A DNA stretch of 64,000 nucleotides from Fusarium oxysporum f. sp. lycopersici 4287 (taxonomy: Eukaryota; Ascomycota; Sordariomycetes; Hypocreales; Nectriaceae): assembly GCF_000149955.1 (NCBI RefSeq), contig NC_030997.1, forward strand, positions 248,001 through 312,000, written 5' to 3'. The notes beneath the pieces are model-generated. The model did no database searches and was not told the DNA's origin. It worked only from the letters and a program-made list of their open reading frames with translations. Below are positions 11,990-22,541 of the stretch, one piece after another (positions within the stretch are counted from its first letter, which is position 1; every line of letters begins with the position of its first letter). The position numbers and the translations under genes are program-made.

Positions 11990-14309
11990 ATGCACTCATT
12001 ATTACCACTATCTTTATTCATTCTTTTCTCTTCCGCGCACGCATCATACGTTCAGTTCAAGGACTGCAGTGTCCCATCCTCATCGGCATATACTTACGAT
12101 CCAAACAGCCTCAACGTATTTTTAGATAAGCAAGACAATGGAACGACGCTTAGTCTTGAAATACTCGGGAATTATCCCACGATAGCATCGTGTCGGAGAT
12201 CACTGCTCGACAACGCCTCTGTCGAATTGAGCTTGGAGGCGCTGGGCGGAACGACTCGCTACAATGGCGAGATTCAGAATGCGACGTGTCGAACTAGGGA
12301 GTTTAAGCAGATCAACACGGTTTTCTACATGCAGTATCTTGAGGTTCTTTTCAAGATAAATGATCCGAAACCGCTGGCAGCGTATGAGTTTGAGATTAAC
12401 ATTGATGCTCCGGATCATTTCTCAGTGGCGTGTCTCAACGGGTTTCTAACGCCGGATATTGGATACACGGTCCAGGAGATTTCATTCTGGATACCGGCGC
12501 TTACGTTTATTCTGGTCGTTTTGGCAGCTGTGTGGAGGGAATGGTATAACCTCGTGCATCCGCTACGAGATGATGATGAATCCGGGCAAGAAAGAAGTTC
12601 AAGCCGATCTCATCTGACACGCATCGCCGATTGTCTCGCATATATCCAATTCATCTTTTTTTCCAGCGCGCTCAGCCTTCGACAACCTGGATTTCTTCAA
12701 CCGGTGGCCAGTTCGACGAGCTGGTCTACGCTCATGACTCGACGGGGTATAGTTTGGCGACATTCGCTGTATTATGGTATTCATGATGGGATCCACGAGA
12801 TCAACGGCACGTTTGGCGGGACTTCGGGGCTGGAGCATATGACGCAGGTGATGGGGGCTCCAGTAACAGTGGAAACCTGGACAAACATTGCGACGCTGGC
12901 GGTTGTCATTCTCGTGCTTTTGTACGCGGTCATTCAGGCTGGGCTTCGTTTGAGATGGACTCGCGATTGGTTTCAGCAATCGGGCAGATGGATGATTGAC
13001 AGGTCATCGAAACCGCACAAGGCTACGATTTGGGTCGCTTTACGAGTCTACCTGAGTTATCTACTTCTCCCGCTTACGGCATGGACGACGTATCAACTCG
13101 ACAGCGCCAGCTTACGCCCGGTTTACTATACACTGCTCGTCATCGTGGTAGTTGTTCTCTTGGTTATTGGGTGCTGGTGGGGAATGTCGCGGAGTCCTCA
13201 AGACATGGGTTATTTACTGGTTGACAATCTTCACAAGCAGACACCGGAGGAACCCTCACGAACCCAGGACTATTACAGCTATGTTACATTCATTCTTCTT
13301 TTCGCTCGGGGCGTCATCATCGGTGGATTACAGCGTTTCGGGACCGTGCAGTTGCTTTCGCTCATGGCTTGTGAAGTCATTCAGTTGGGTTTTCTCGCTT
13401 GGGTCAGCGCGACATCTGGGATACTGTCAAAGCCAGTCTTGATCGCCGGTGCACGACTCTCAGCGCTTCTTCTCTGTTTAGGAATGATTCCTGATTTGTG
13501 GAGTCATACTGCCGCGAGTGCGCTTGGCTACGTGTTGCTAGCTTTCCATGCTCTGTTCTTACTTGGGATGTTTCTTTTTCCCTCAGCTTACGACTCTGCC
13601 CGTCTTGGCGTCCCTTGTTACAGTGAATGGCAGACTCCCCAACAACCTGCTCGCGACTCTTCACTCGAGCGACCCCAGGTATGTCCCCATGACTCATCTT
13701 GACGAGTACAAACACTAACCCTTACAGGTTTACGGCCTTCGTCAACTCTCAAGACGTCCAACGACAAGAACAGACCTAACAAATCAAAGCATCATGGATC
13801 ACGAAAGAAGCAGCAGTCTATCAAGCTCAGCCAACTCATCCTCCGACTCCGCCAACAGATCCTCCCGCGGTTCAGAGTCCGTATCCCCCGAACTCCTCCG
13901 GACATACTTCCGCTCCCCCCGCCCCGAAAGATCTGTCTCAAGTCTTTCCGACAGACGTCAATTCTCATCATTCGAATCATCACGACCCGAGCGCTGTGCA
14001 TCACGATCTTCACCACGCCATCAGCAATTTCCATCCTTTGATACCGCACGCCCACCAACCGTTTACGAGAATCCTGCGGAGAGGAATTCCGTTGGTTCGA
14101 GTTTGAGTACGGATAGTGGAGATTTGGGAGAGCAGCCTTCTGCGTGGTCGGCGATATTGCCGTCGAATACGAATGTGGATTATTCGTTTAGGGAAACGGA
14201 TTTGTATTATGTTAAGCCAAGGGAGGTGTCGTTTGGCAATGCTGATAGGGTTGATGATGGCGAGGGACAGGCTTCGGGATGGGCTGGGAAGCTCAAGTTT
14301 TGGTCATGA
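11990..14309 (+). CDS. TRP-like membrane protein of the Flc/Pkd2 family
   Basis: Exons 11990-13678 and 13728-14309 give 756 residues. A signal peptide (LLPLSLFILFSSAHAS) leads into a lumenal N-terminal domain with four cysteines (FKDCS, IASCRR, NATCRT, VACLN) and several N-glycosylation sites, matching the ML-like TRP_N domain. About eight or nine hydrophobic segments follow between residues 165 and 540. The tail of about 190 residues is Ser/Arg-rich and probably cytosolic. Family members act in the ER, Golgi or plasma membrane in calcium homeostasis, FAD transport or cell-wall maintenance. Which of these applies here cannot be told. The intron has a GTATGT donor, and the longer ORF frame would otherwise stop at 13702. 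Confidence 0.75.
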
Positions 14310-14593
14310 TAATTTATGTAATCAGTTTTCTTTGTCTCGGCTGGGAAAAAAAAGGTAATGGGAGCGACTGTGATTCAGGAATAATAAGTTTAATGAACAC
14401 TGATTCATACATTTGAACTTGTCACTGTGAACATTTACGCTGGAAACAGAACGAATTTGTGACGTATGTCAGCGTGACCATCTGCATCATAGCTGAAGCC
14501 GAAGTGATGACAGACACCAGATCACAAAACAAATCTATCAGCGAACCGAGAGGAGTCCACACATCGGAGCAACTAATCACGACGTATCATGGC

Positions 14594-14602
14594 TATAAAA
14601 TA
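14594..14602 (+). promoter_or_regulatory. TATA box of first small zinc-finger-like gene
   Basis: TATAAAATA lies in the context GGCTATAAAATAG, 108 bases upstream of the ATG at 14702. The second copy has GGCTACAAAAG 106 bases upstream of its ATG, and the third has GGCTATATAC about 80 bases upstream. The three promoters therefore look related. Confidence 0.45.
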
Positions 14603-14701
14603 GAGCACGCCTCCCTACAGACGGGAACCTATTCCACCACCATAAAATAACCAAGCTGCATCTAGAGCTTATGACCAAGAACAAAAGAGAAAGAGAGAAA
14701 G

Positions 14702-14896
14702 ATGACGAGAACGCTTCACGAGCTTACCGCAGAGACAGAGTTCTGGGAATGTCACCAGACAAAAGGCGACGGCAAGACTTGTTTCAAGATTAATGAAACT
14801 GAGGACAAGGTGTGCATGGCGTGTAAAGCTAGGCGAGATAAGGGAGACAAGGCTCTCGATAAAGATGGCCTCGAGATTGGTGCTGAAGAAAATTGA
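14702..14896 (+). pseudogene. CX9CX10CX2C small protein, array copy 1 (frameshifted C terminus)
   Basis: An intronless 64-codon frame. Trp precedes the first Cys (FWEC), then the spacing CX9CX10CX2C leads into KARRDKGDKALDKDG. This is shared with two downstream copies and resembles a RanBP2-like zinc finger with a longer first loop. The other two copies continue as IG-x-LKK and end in a WE motif. Here only one base separates the IG codons from CTG AAG AAA, so the frame ends early at TGA 14894-14896. The adjacent frame still reads LKKIEHGKESWEFKN to a stop at 14928-14930. A two-base deletion after 14881 is the simplest explanation. It may be a recent pseudogene, a truncated allele or a base-call error. 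The cellular role is unknown. Confidence 0.6.
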
Positions 14897-15282
14897 ACAC
14901 GGGAAGGAGTCTTGGGAGTTCAAGAACTGAAGGAGGCTGGCCTAGACAAAGTGCATCAGACAGAGTGAAGTTGTTGTTCACAGTATCGTCGCTGCGTTGT
15001 GATTAGCACATCTCTCCTTGTCACCGTGAGTGTTTATGATTGAATGCAGCAGATATGTGATGCATGCTGAAATAGTTCACTGCCAGCTGCTTAGGGAAGA
15101 GTTTACTTGCTGAATCAGCTCATGGAAGCATAACCTCTCGACAGTGGCTTGCGACTTGGACATCATAGAGCATGGCTACAAAAGTAGTGGTATCGCCTAC
15201 AAACAGAGGAGGCGAACAAGTAAAGCGCATCAGGATCTGATTCTACAACTCCAAAGCCATATTTAACCCACAAATTCCAACC

Positions 15283-15546
15283 ATGACGGAGACATACAAC
15301 AAACCTCCTGAGACAATTCTGTTCTGGAAGTGCAAACAGCGGAAAGGCAAGAAAACGAAATGCAATTATATTAATAAAAAGGAAAACATGAACTGTCACA
15401 GCTGCAACACAAAACGGGACAAGGGAGATATCGCCCTCGATAAATACAATCGTACCATTGGTATGTTGAAAAAGGTGGAAGGTATGGTAGAGCATTGGGA
15501 GCATTATGAGTTGGATGATGAAGTTAGGGAGGGAGAACTGGAGTGA
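15283..15546 (+). CDS. CX9CX10CX2C small protein, array copy 2
   Basis: An intact, intronless 87-residue protein that is very Lys-rich. It has FWKC, then Cys spacing X9, X10 and X2, then TKRDKGDIALDK, then IGMLKKVEG and EHWEHYELDDE. It is the most complete member of the three-gene tandem array. The Trp-x-Cys lead-in and closing CxxC fit a small zinc-binding fold of RanBP2 type, a family that binds RNA or protein. This is inference from spacing. No signal peptide or membrane segment is present, so it should be intracellular. The promoter has GGCTACAAAAG about 106 bases before the ATG, like copy 1. Confidence 0.65.
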   Translation: MTETYNKPPETILFWKCKQRKGKKTKCNYINKKENMNCHSCNTKRDKGDIALDKYNRTIGMLKKVEGMVEHWEHYELDDEVREGELE

Positions 15547-16076
15547 CATCAGGTGGAGGGAGCTAGCTGGTGGTTCTTGGAAGCCAGGAAGACTCATGAT
15601 AAAATACTATAACAATTATGCGTCTCTCGTTCATGTTAGTCCATTGACAGAAAGTGCGAAAACTCGAAAATTTGAACTCTTTGCAGATTCCTTGTGAACT
15701 CGTGTGTTTAGGTTCTCACGTCGGACAAGGGCGACGGCTTTGCAATATCAATACAAGAGAGCCTTGTTCCAAGACAAGGGAACTAAGAACCTGACCACGA
15801 TCTCCAACGCGATAAGCAACACTTTTGCTTCGCTGGAATGTTCTTCGTGGACATATGTGAATCGGCGTGACTTCTCAGTGTCTCATAGTTTCTCCAATCA
15901 CTGGCATGTGAGACCCCGGACTCAGTGTGACTGACACAATCTCAACACAGCAGTGAGTTTATGTCAAGAAAACACGAAGGTCGTTGGCGCAACGGCTATA
16001 TACACCATGAATAGGAAGCCTAAAGCATCTGCTACAGCAAACAATAATTTCTCCTATCAACGAAACATAATCTACA

Positions 16077-16310
16077 ATGCTTATGATCAACAGAATTCGA
16101 GAGGACACCGAGGTTTGGAAGTGCATGCGAACGAAGAGCGATGGGACAGTCTGCCCCGGGGCAACCGAGCCAGCACAAATGCTATGTGGAAAATGTGGAT
16201 TGAAGCGGACGGTGGGAGCAATCGCTAATAACGAAGATGGCAAGAAGATTGGAGAGTTGAAGAAGGTTGAAGATACTGGGATTGAACATTGGGAATTCAG
16301 CGATAATTAG
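16077..16310 (+). CDS. CX9CX10CX2C small protein, array copy 3
   Basis: A 77-residue intronless protein with VWKC, the same X9, X10 and X2 cysteine spacing, a basic stretch after the last Cys (GLKRTVGAIANNEDGKKIG), and the shared tail GELKKVED...IEHWEF. It diverges strongly from copies 1 and 2 outside the motif, so the duplications are not recent. A TATATA element lies about 80 bases upstream. The function is unknown, and it is grouped with the other two by motif and position. Confidence 0.6.
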   Translation: MLMINRIREDTEVWKCMRTKSDGTVCPGATEPAQMLCGKCGLKRTVGAIANNEDGKKIGELKKVEDTGIEHWEFSDN

Positions 16311-16488
16311 CCTTGTATTGGAATTTATCCAGCAGATTCTTCAGCCATGATGAATTGAACGCAAGCAAGTATTTGATAGTATTATTTGAGATCTGCTATG
16401 TCTTCCTCCATATTACATCTGTATTTATCACGCTTTTTGGCAACAATAAAATGAATTGCTGAAGCAAGTCGCAGCAAGGTGTGCCGAA

Positions 16489-18477
16489 CTACTTAACCTC
16501 CAACCTCAAAGCATCATACTGTACATAAAGCGTATCAGGCAAAAGCGCCGTCTCAACACTAGAAGCATTATACGGCAAACTCAACACAAACTCATTCCTT
16601 CCAGATTTCAGCTTCGAAGCTGGAAACTCAAACTTGTGCTCAATGTTCTGACAAGCTACCGCGCTGCGAACAGCACACGAACCGCTTCGCCAGTAGGGAA
16701 TCACCCATGTATCTTCATAGCCTCCGTTGACGTTGACGGTCCAGGGGAGATTGCTGTTGAAACGATCGTTGACGGGTGTCCACTTCGCGTTACCGTTTCC
16801 AGTACGTACACCTGCGAGTTGGACTGTGAAGGTAGCTGTTTTGACACTTCTGAGTTGAGGCTTGGTTAGGTCAAAGGTTATGGTCCAGTTGTTGACGTTG
16901 TCGTAGTAATTCTCTGATCGCAGGTGGTTTCCCTTTGCAGCGATGAAGGACCAGTGAACGTAGTTCAAGTCTTCAGCTTCCTTATCCTTTCCGATGTGAA
17001 AGCTGACGCCCTTTGGAAAATCTTCAACAAAGTCGTATTTGCCCCAGTAAATGCGGTACTGCTCGGGTTGAAGAGGTTTTGAGGTATCAGGCGCATATCC
17101 GTGAAGGTACTCCCCTGAGGACTTGTCTGGTGTTCCAATACGCCAGAGCTCTTTGCCAGCATTGTCTTCTTTCCATGTGAAACTACCCTTGTTGTGAGAT
17201 TTAGAAATGCGAGTGTCGTCTTTGATGAACCATCCAAAGACTTCATCAGCGTAGATAGTGACTCTATACACTCCGTCGACGACTTGAGGAATGCTGAAAC
17301 TTCCAGACTCATCAATCTCAGCCCAATACTGAAGCGACTTGGTATTGAACACATTGAGCTGGAAATCCTGCTTGTTCTCAGAAAGAACAATAATCGGCTT
17401 CTTTGCGCCCTTGGGAAGCTTCACTTTGCCACTATAGGTAGTTCGTTTTGCTGAAGGTGTAAAGTTCGGGACATGCTCGGCAATGCTGTCGTAGAACTTT
17501 ACATTCCACTCTGGATCCGCGTACTTGGCAGCATCAGCTCGGAGATCGGCAAGGCTTGCGTCTTTATCGCCTTTGTTGAAGTAGTAAAACTGAGGACCCC
17601 AGGTTCGATCAAAGCCATGGGTAATGTTCGGCATCGGTGCGCCGTGGTGCCCAGATACAATGTAATTATACACGATACCATCAACGACGAGGTCGGAGTG
17701 CAAGGGTCCGCCGTAGTATGTCTCTCGCGTGTTGTGAACCAGCCATGCGCCGAATGTACTTCCATCAGAACTGGTGGATCCGTCGCTGAATTGGCCATGA
17801 ACGTCATGGTTACGCCAGCTCTCTGAAAGACTGTACTTGGTCCAGTAGTCCGAGTATTGCTCCACATATGGGTCATCGGTTTTGTTGCCGACATACCAAG
17901 TAGCATCTTGGACTGTCAAGGCACCGGAAGCGTCTGGCAGAGGACCATAGTTCCCTTCGCTGGTGGAGAAATGGGTCCAAAGCTTGGTATTCGGCCTGAA
18001 CAGGGTGCGTAATTCGCCAAGGTCGCGCAAAAAGGGCTTTGACGCATTGAAGTATGTAAGGCGGGTAAACGCATGCAGACCAGTCTCTTCACCTCTAAGG
18101 AAGAAGTACTGCGACAGAGTCTGGTTGGTGGGCTTGTAGGTGTCGCTCATAATAATTCCACCATACTTTGTTCCAGTAGAATCAGTGCCTTTGACAAGGC
18201 GGAGATCAGCGGTGCTACCCGGTGTCCAGAAACCGGTTGGGATACAAGAGCAGTCGACATAGGGACCCTTGCCGCTGTTTCCGCTCAGCGGTCCGAGCAG
18301 ATCTTGGCCATCGAGAGTAGCATCGATGATGTGTCCGCTGGATTTAGCGAGGACAACTGCGAATCGCTTGTTGGAGAGGGAGATGTGGGTTGAGTTCTCA
18401 GCAGTAGTCAATTCGGCTAAAGTATGGCTGATTAGCCCAGCGACCAAAGCCAACGACTTCAACGAGAAGAGCACCAT
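16489..18477 (-). CDS. Secreted rhamnogalacturonan lyase (polysaccharide lyase family 4)
   Basis: A single exon of 662 residues, the usual size of the RglB type. I chose the ATG at 18477 because it begins a clean signal peptide (MVLFSLKSLALVAGLISHTLA). An upstream in-frame ATG at 18540 would bury it. The enzyme cleaves the alternating Rha-GalUA backbone of rhamnogalacturonan I by beta-elimination, outside the cell. The catalytic domain covers about residues 22-300, with conserved blocks such as RDLGELRTLFRPN, NHDVHGQ, GGPLHSDL, SGHHGAPMPNITHGFDR and WGPQFYYFN. A short fibronectin-III-like part follows, then a C-terminal carbohydrate-binding-like domain (from about DKSSGEYLHGYAPD) ending in DTLYVQYDALRLEVK. 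This is a plant cell-wall degrading enzyme. Confidence 0.92.
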   Translation of the reverse strand: MVLFSLKSLALVAGLISHTLAELTTAENSTHISLSNKRFAVVLAKSSGHIIDATLDGQDLLGPLSGNSGKGPYVDCSCIPTGFWTPGSTADLRLVKGTDSTGTKYGGIIMSDTYKPTNQTLSQYFFLRGEETGLHAFTRLTYFNASKPFLRDLGELRTLFRPNTKLWTHFSTSEGNYGPLPDASGALTVQDATWYVGNKTDDPYVEQYSDYWTKYSLSESWRNHDVHGQFSDGSTSSDGSTFGAWLVHNTRETYYGGPLHSDLVVDGIVYNYIVSGHHGAPMPNITHGFDRTWGPQFYYFNKGDKDASLADLRADAAKYADPEWNVKFYDSIAEHVPNFTPSAKRTTYSGKVKLPKGAKKPIIVLSENKQDFQLNVFNTKSLQYWAEIDESGSFSIPQVVDGVYRVTIYADEVFGWFIKDDTRISKSHNKGSFTWKEDNAGKELWRIGTPDKSSGEYLHGYAPDTSKPLQPEQYRIYWGKYDFVEDFPKGVSFHIGKDKEAEDLNYVHWSFIAAKGNHLRSENYYDNVNNWTITFDLTKPQLRSVKTATFTVQLAGVRTGNGNAKWTPVNDRFNSNLPWTVNVNGGYEDTWVIPYWRSGSCAVRSAVACQNIEHKFEFPASKLKSGRNEFVLSLPYNASSVETALLPDTLYVQYDALRLEVK

Positions 18478-19063
18478 GATGAATGTGCTTTTGATCGCTG
18501 ATGTCCACTTAAAAAGAGACTTCACAGGCTTTAAATGCAAACATTGTCACTCGGCTCAATTGTACCGAAGGCTTCGGCAGTAAATGCACCGGGGGAAATA
18601 TGTCGTCGTTTGTATGGATGGGATAATTTAGCCGCCTGAGTCCCACCACTGGGCCGCAAACGACGCGGGGAAGACAGGGGCAGATATGACGATGTCTTGA
18701 CCACGACAGGCTAAGATCTGCCTCGACAATCCTATTCAGGCAGTTGAAAAATTCTTCCGGAGCAGGATATGCAGTTTTGTTATGAACTGCCATAGCCGAC
18801 AATCTGACCGCATATTCTTTTTTGAGTTAGACCTAAGAGATGTAAATAGCTCTGTTGTTGGCGTCGAGATTCTGGTGTAACCGACGTTGAACCGAAACCC
18901 AGCGACGACGGAATACGCTAGCTAAGGTAGTCTTACACTTGGCGGCCGGCATGACTCATCAGACGAACTACTTCTCTACAGTCTTGAATTCATTCTTCAA
19001 CAGTTAAATCTCTGACCTACAAAAAATATCTGACGAAACTGAATCTCCCCAGAAATTGAGATC
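18478..19063. other. Promoter region shared by divergent genes
   Basis: 586 bases separate the lyase start (minus) from the methyltransferase start (plus). No ORF with support was found. It presumably carries both promoters. Confidence 0.35.
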
Positions 19064-19744
19064 ATGGAACCACCTGTTGATATAAAGGATCGCCTTCGGG
19101 CATCATACAATGCGATTGCACCCGCATACAACGCTTGGACAGCGCGCCACAACGAACTTCGCCTGACCTACCTCGATAAACTTCTCAATTCCTGTCCAGA
19201 ATTAGCATCAGCTAGCGATACGATGAAGAAGCAAGTCCTCGAGCTGGGATGCGGTTCTGGAAGCCCCTTTATCTCAACTTTGCTCGCTCGTGCACCGTCT
19301 GTCCATGTACACGCCAACGACCTCTCCGACGTTCAACTAGATCTCGCTCGACAAAACCTGGCTGGGTACCAAGATCGTGTTGAGTTTTACCCTGGAGACA
19401 TGATGAAACTAGACTTTGCACCTGGTTCCCTTACGGCAATCGTGGCGCTGTACAGCATTATACATTTACCACAAGAAGAACAGAGAGAGATGATAAAGCG
19501 GATTGGCAGATGGCTAGCCCCAGGTGGTGTCTTTTTATCAACATTTGGTACTGATGAGGCGTCAGTCATTATTGACGAGAAATGGATTCAAGAAAAAGGG
19601 TGGATGTTTTGGAGCGGACTTGGGAAGGAGGCACTTTTAAAGGCGTTAACTCAGGAAGCTGGATTGGAAGTTCAACATGCGGTTTTAGAAGAAGATGCAG
19701 ATGACAGATTCATGTGGACTATCTCAAAGAAAGTTAACGCATAG
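19064..19744 (+). CDS. Class I SAM-dependent methyltransferase
   Basis: A single exon of 226 residues. The SAM-binding motif I, VLELGCGSGSP, lies near residue 58. It is followed by VHANDLSDVQLDLAR (acidic loop contacting the ribose), then VEFYPGDMMKLDF, and motif IV-like IVALYSIIHLPQEE. The N-terminal YNAIAPAYNAWTARHNE is typical of small-molecule methyltransferases of this type. It transfers a methyl group from S-adenosylmethionine to an unknown small substrate in the cytosol. The lyase neighbour gives no clue to the substrate. Confidence 0.88.
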   Translation: MEPPVDIKDRLRASYNAIAPAYNAWTARHNELRLTYLDKLLNSCPELASASDTMKKQVLELGCGSGSPFISTLLARAPSVHVHANDLSDVQLDLARQNLAGYQDRVEFYPGDMMKLDFAPGSLTAIVALYSIIHLPQEEQREMIKRIGRWLAPGGVFLSTFGTDEASVIIDEKWIQEKGWMFWSGLGKEALLKALTQEAGLEVQHAVLEEDADDRFMWTISKKVNA

Positions 19745-19880
19745 TATTTTATTGAAAAGACGGAGCTTGTATAATAAGCCCGCAGATGAGCTTGCTGGAT
19801 CTCTCTAGCCTACATCCATGTCGCTGCATCCGGAGCCTTAGTACTGCGACTCTTCATAGATTCTGATTCTGTCGTGCCAT

Positions 19881-20344
19881 CTATCGTGCTATCGCTTTCT
19901 CGTGTATTTCTAGCCGACGTTGTTCAGCTTTGATTCTTTCGCCCTCCTTCCCTGTTGTGGCGTTTAGGTTTTGAAGCTGTGATATGCGGACTTGCATCAT
20001 CTGAATCATCTTTCTCGAAAACTCGGTTTCATCACTGTGGAAGAAGGTCGAAAGATTCGCCTTCTCCACAGCATCGCGCATTTCTTTAAGACTCAGGTAC
20101 ACCTCATAACTATCCTCCCCACACACCTTGAGGGGTAGTGCAACGTGAAGCCTTTCGTCGTTGTCCAAAAACTCCACTTCGTACTTCGCCATGTGCTTCT
20201 GGATCTAGACCTCCAATACGGTCTTTGCGACTGCAGGCATACGGACATCCCTCTTTCTGGCGTAATAGAAATGCCGATTGTTTCATACAACTGCATTTGT
20301 TCTGGAGATAGTTGGGATGGTTCTTGAGAAGTTGGAGTTGCCAT
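19881..20344 (-). CDS. Small orphan protein, minus-strand array member A
   Basis: The secure part is 19881-20192 (103 residues from MAKYEVEFL). An upstream exon 20243-20344 (MATPTSQEPSQLSPEQMQ) can be joined through a GTATGC donor and TCTAG acceptor to give 141 residues. That places about 38 residues before the KYEVEF block, as in the paralogues. The intron would be only 38 bases, so this is uncertain. The conserved core is KYEVEFLDNDERLHVALPLK, then a helix-like stretch (EMRDAVEKANLSTFF) and a Gln/Arg-rich coiled-coil-like end. A TATA-like CTATAAAAG lies near 20500. No known domain, signal peptide or membrane segment is seen. Confidence 0.5.
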
Positions 20345-21136
20345 GATGAACTTGTTAAAGGTGGAGATGGCTCGTTAGCATATGGTGGGGGTGGTTGGAC
20401 AAGATCGAAAGATTCCATTGTGTTTTTGATTAAGTGTATTGTTTGAAGTTGTCTGTGAGGTAATCTGATGGGTTGGCCGAGAGAGCACGCTGAACGCTTC
20501 TTTTATAGAATGATGCCCATGGAAAGATAGGCTGTGAAGAGGACACCATTCCAGAAAATACCAAGAGTGATGATTCTACAAGTCATGGGGGCCTGGCTCA
20601 CACTCGGAACCATCAGTGACTCTGCAGAAGCTGTAAAACTCAGAGTGGAAACGGTTCATACTGAACAAGACTACTCAGTGCAAATTGCCACATTCACAGA
20701 TTGAAAGGGCTAGGTAGAGATTTCAGTCAAAGAGGAGACCTCAATGCCTTCCATTCAATTGCGTATCATTATAGATGCATACTTTACGACCCTGGAAGAT
20801 ATCACCCCTGGTTTACGACAGCTTACCCAACATTTAGGCCTCTTCCATTTGAGTTCGATTGCTTGAGTTATAGTATCCCATGTAAACATTGCGACTCCTA
20901 ACAATATCTGGTTCTCTGCCTTGACACTGAGCGCTTAGCAATCACTGGTTTGATCATCATCTTAAAATCCATTGCCATTTTTCTGGCCACCCAGGGGCTG
21001 TTTGCCAAGGCGAGAAATCATGTTGAAGAGGGCTATTGATCCGCTTGATAGTTAAGTAGCTATGCTGAATTTTGATCATGGAACCCCCTCTGGTCAGATC
21101 CCTCGTATCTTTCCCCCTGTATCTTCATCTCTGAAC

Positions 21137-21502
21137 TTAAGCCTCCTGCTCTTGATAGTGCTCTTCCACCGACTTTGAAAAGTGTTCATCCCTTTCTCCG
21201 TGCCTCGCCTCATCCTTTACCCAATATCCAGGCATGTGCTTTGTCATTGCTGCTTCAAGCTCTCTTCTAATTGCTCTCTGAGCGTTAACGCCCTTGTGAT
21301 AATAATCGTCTTTGGGCAATATAATATGAAGAGTCTCCTTCACGTTGTCGAAATCAACCTCATATTTACCGGCATACTTCGAAGTAAAGCGACACAATGA
21401 TGGTAAATAGCCGTTCTTCATTTTAGCATAGTAATAATGTCTGAAGTCTTCGTTCCACCACTCAGACCATTCCCGAAGTTTCTTGGCCGTCGTTGCACCC
21501 AT
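21137..21502 (-). CDS. Small orphan protein, minus-strand array member B
   Basis: An intronless 121-residue protein. The N-terminal part is rich in aromatic residues (WSEWWNEDFRHYYYAKMKNGY). Then comes the family core KYEVDFDNVKETLHIILPKD and a helix-like stretch AIRRELEAAMTKHMPGYW. It ends with a charged tail (EEHYQEQEA). The core aligns with members A, C and D in the order (K)Y-x-V-x-F, L-x-(I/V)-x-x-P, helix, then a closing aromatic pair. A TATA-like GTTATAAGA lies about 80 bases upstream. The function is unknown. Confidence 0.5.
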   Translation of the reverse strand: MGATTAKKLREWSEWWNEDFRHYYYAKMKNGYLPSLCRFTSKYAGKYEVDFDNVKETLHIILPKDDYYHKGVNAQRAIRRELEAAMTKHMPGYWVKDEARHGERDEHFSKSVEEHYQEQEA

Positions 21503-22202
21503 GATATTGGCAGTCGTTCGTTGTCGTTGTGTTGGTGTGATGTGGTTTGTTGATTGAGCTGAAGTCCAATATCTAGGTCACTGTCTTATAACATCCAATA
21601 GGTGCCTGAATGTTCTCTGTGATACAGACTTGGAGTCGATTTTAAGACCGTGATGCTTCCGCCAGTAGGCATGCGAAGCATCACATACATACAGGAGCTA
21701 TCATCACTGCTGTCAATCTCCAGACCTTCAGAGGCATTATAGGTAAGGAAGGGAGACCGTTGCTAATTATATTGCTTAGCATTGTGAATCAATCGGTGAT
21801 GTATAAGGAAACATGTCATTGATAAGAATTCTTCAAAGCATGTGAGAATTCCTTACATAGATATCTGCACCGGAATCTGAGCTTGAATACTTGACAAGAT
21901 GGCACAGGGGCAATTCTGAGTTAGTTTACACCTTACAGGAAATACAAATAATGAGAATTTAATTGAGTTAATTTTCAACATAGGCGAAAGACCTGCCTCA
22001 GGATCACTATTGGTGCTCCTCGGGACCAATCACAGTTACCCACCACGGTCGTGAACTGCCTATCTAGGTAGTTTCAACAAGAAAGTGGTCCTCTCCCCTG
22101 TTACCACGGCCAATTGCCAAGGTAAAACAACAAGCCAAGAGAGCATTATAGAAAATCAATTCACAAACTTTCTCTTAGAGATCCATTGTTCGGCTAACTT
22201 GC

Positions 22203-22541
22203 CTATTTAATGTTGTACACCCTTGGGTCGACCTTTAGCGGATCCTCGGTAAGCACCTGCGTCACGAATTCCCAGTACTTGTCTAGCCCCTCAATTGCCA
22301 TCAGAGCACCAAGATCTGTAAGTGCCTTTTCTGGGATCTTGTTGCCCAATGGTACCGTTAATCGAAGCTTATCATACCAATAATGCATATGGTAGAGCTT
22401 ATGCTTCACGACGAACTTGAAAAGTTTGATATCTGCCTTGGGGATGAACAGACCGACCAGTTTCTGCATTTTGCTCAAAGGCCTTTGGCGCCATATTGTG
22501 TGGGTATGCGTGGGCTTGGCGACGGAAGTTGGTTGTGACAT
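22203..22541 (-). CDS. Small orphan protein, minus-strand array member C
   Basis: An intronless 112-residue protein. A basic N terminus leads into LFKFVVKHKLYHMHYWYDKL, then LRLTVPLGNKIPEKALTD, then the helix-plus-aromatic element MAIEGLDKYWEFVTQVL. It is the most diverged member, but it keeps the same order of elements and the KYW found in member D. A TATA-like CATATAAATT lies about 60 bases upstream. No domain is recognised. Confidence 0.45.
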   Translation of the reverse strand: MSQPTSVAKPTHTHTIWRQRPLSKMQKLVGLFIPKADIKLFKFVVKHKLYHMHYWYDKLRLTVPLGNKIPEKALTDLGALMAIEGLDKYWEFVTQVLTEDPLKVDPRVYNIK

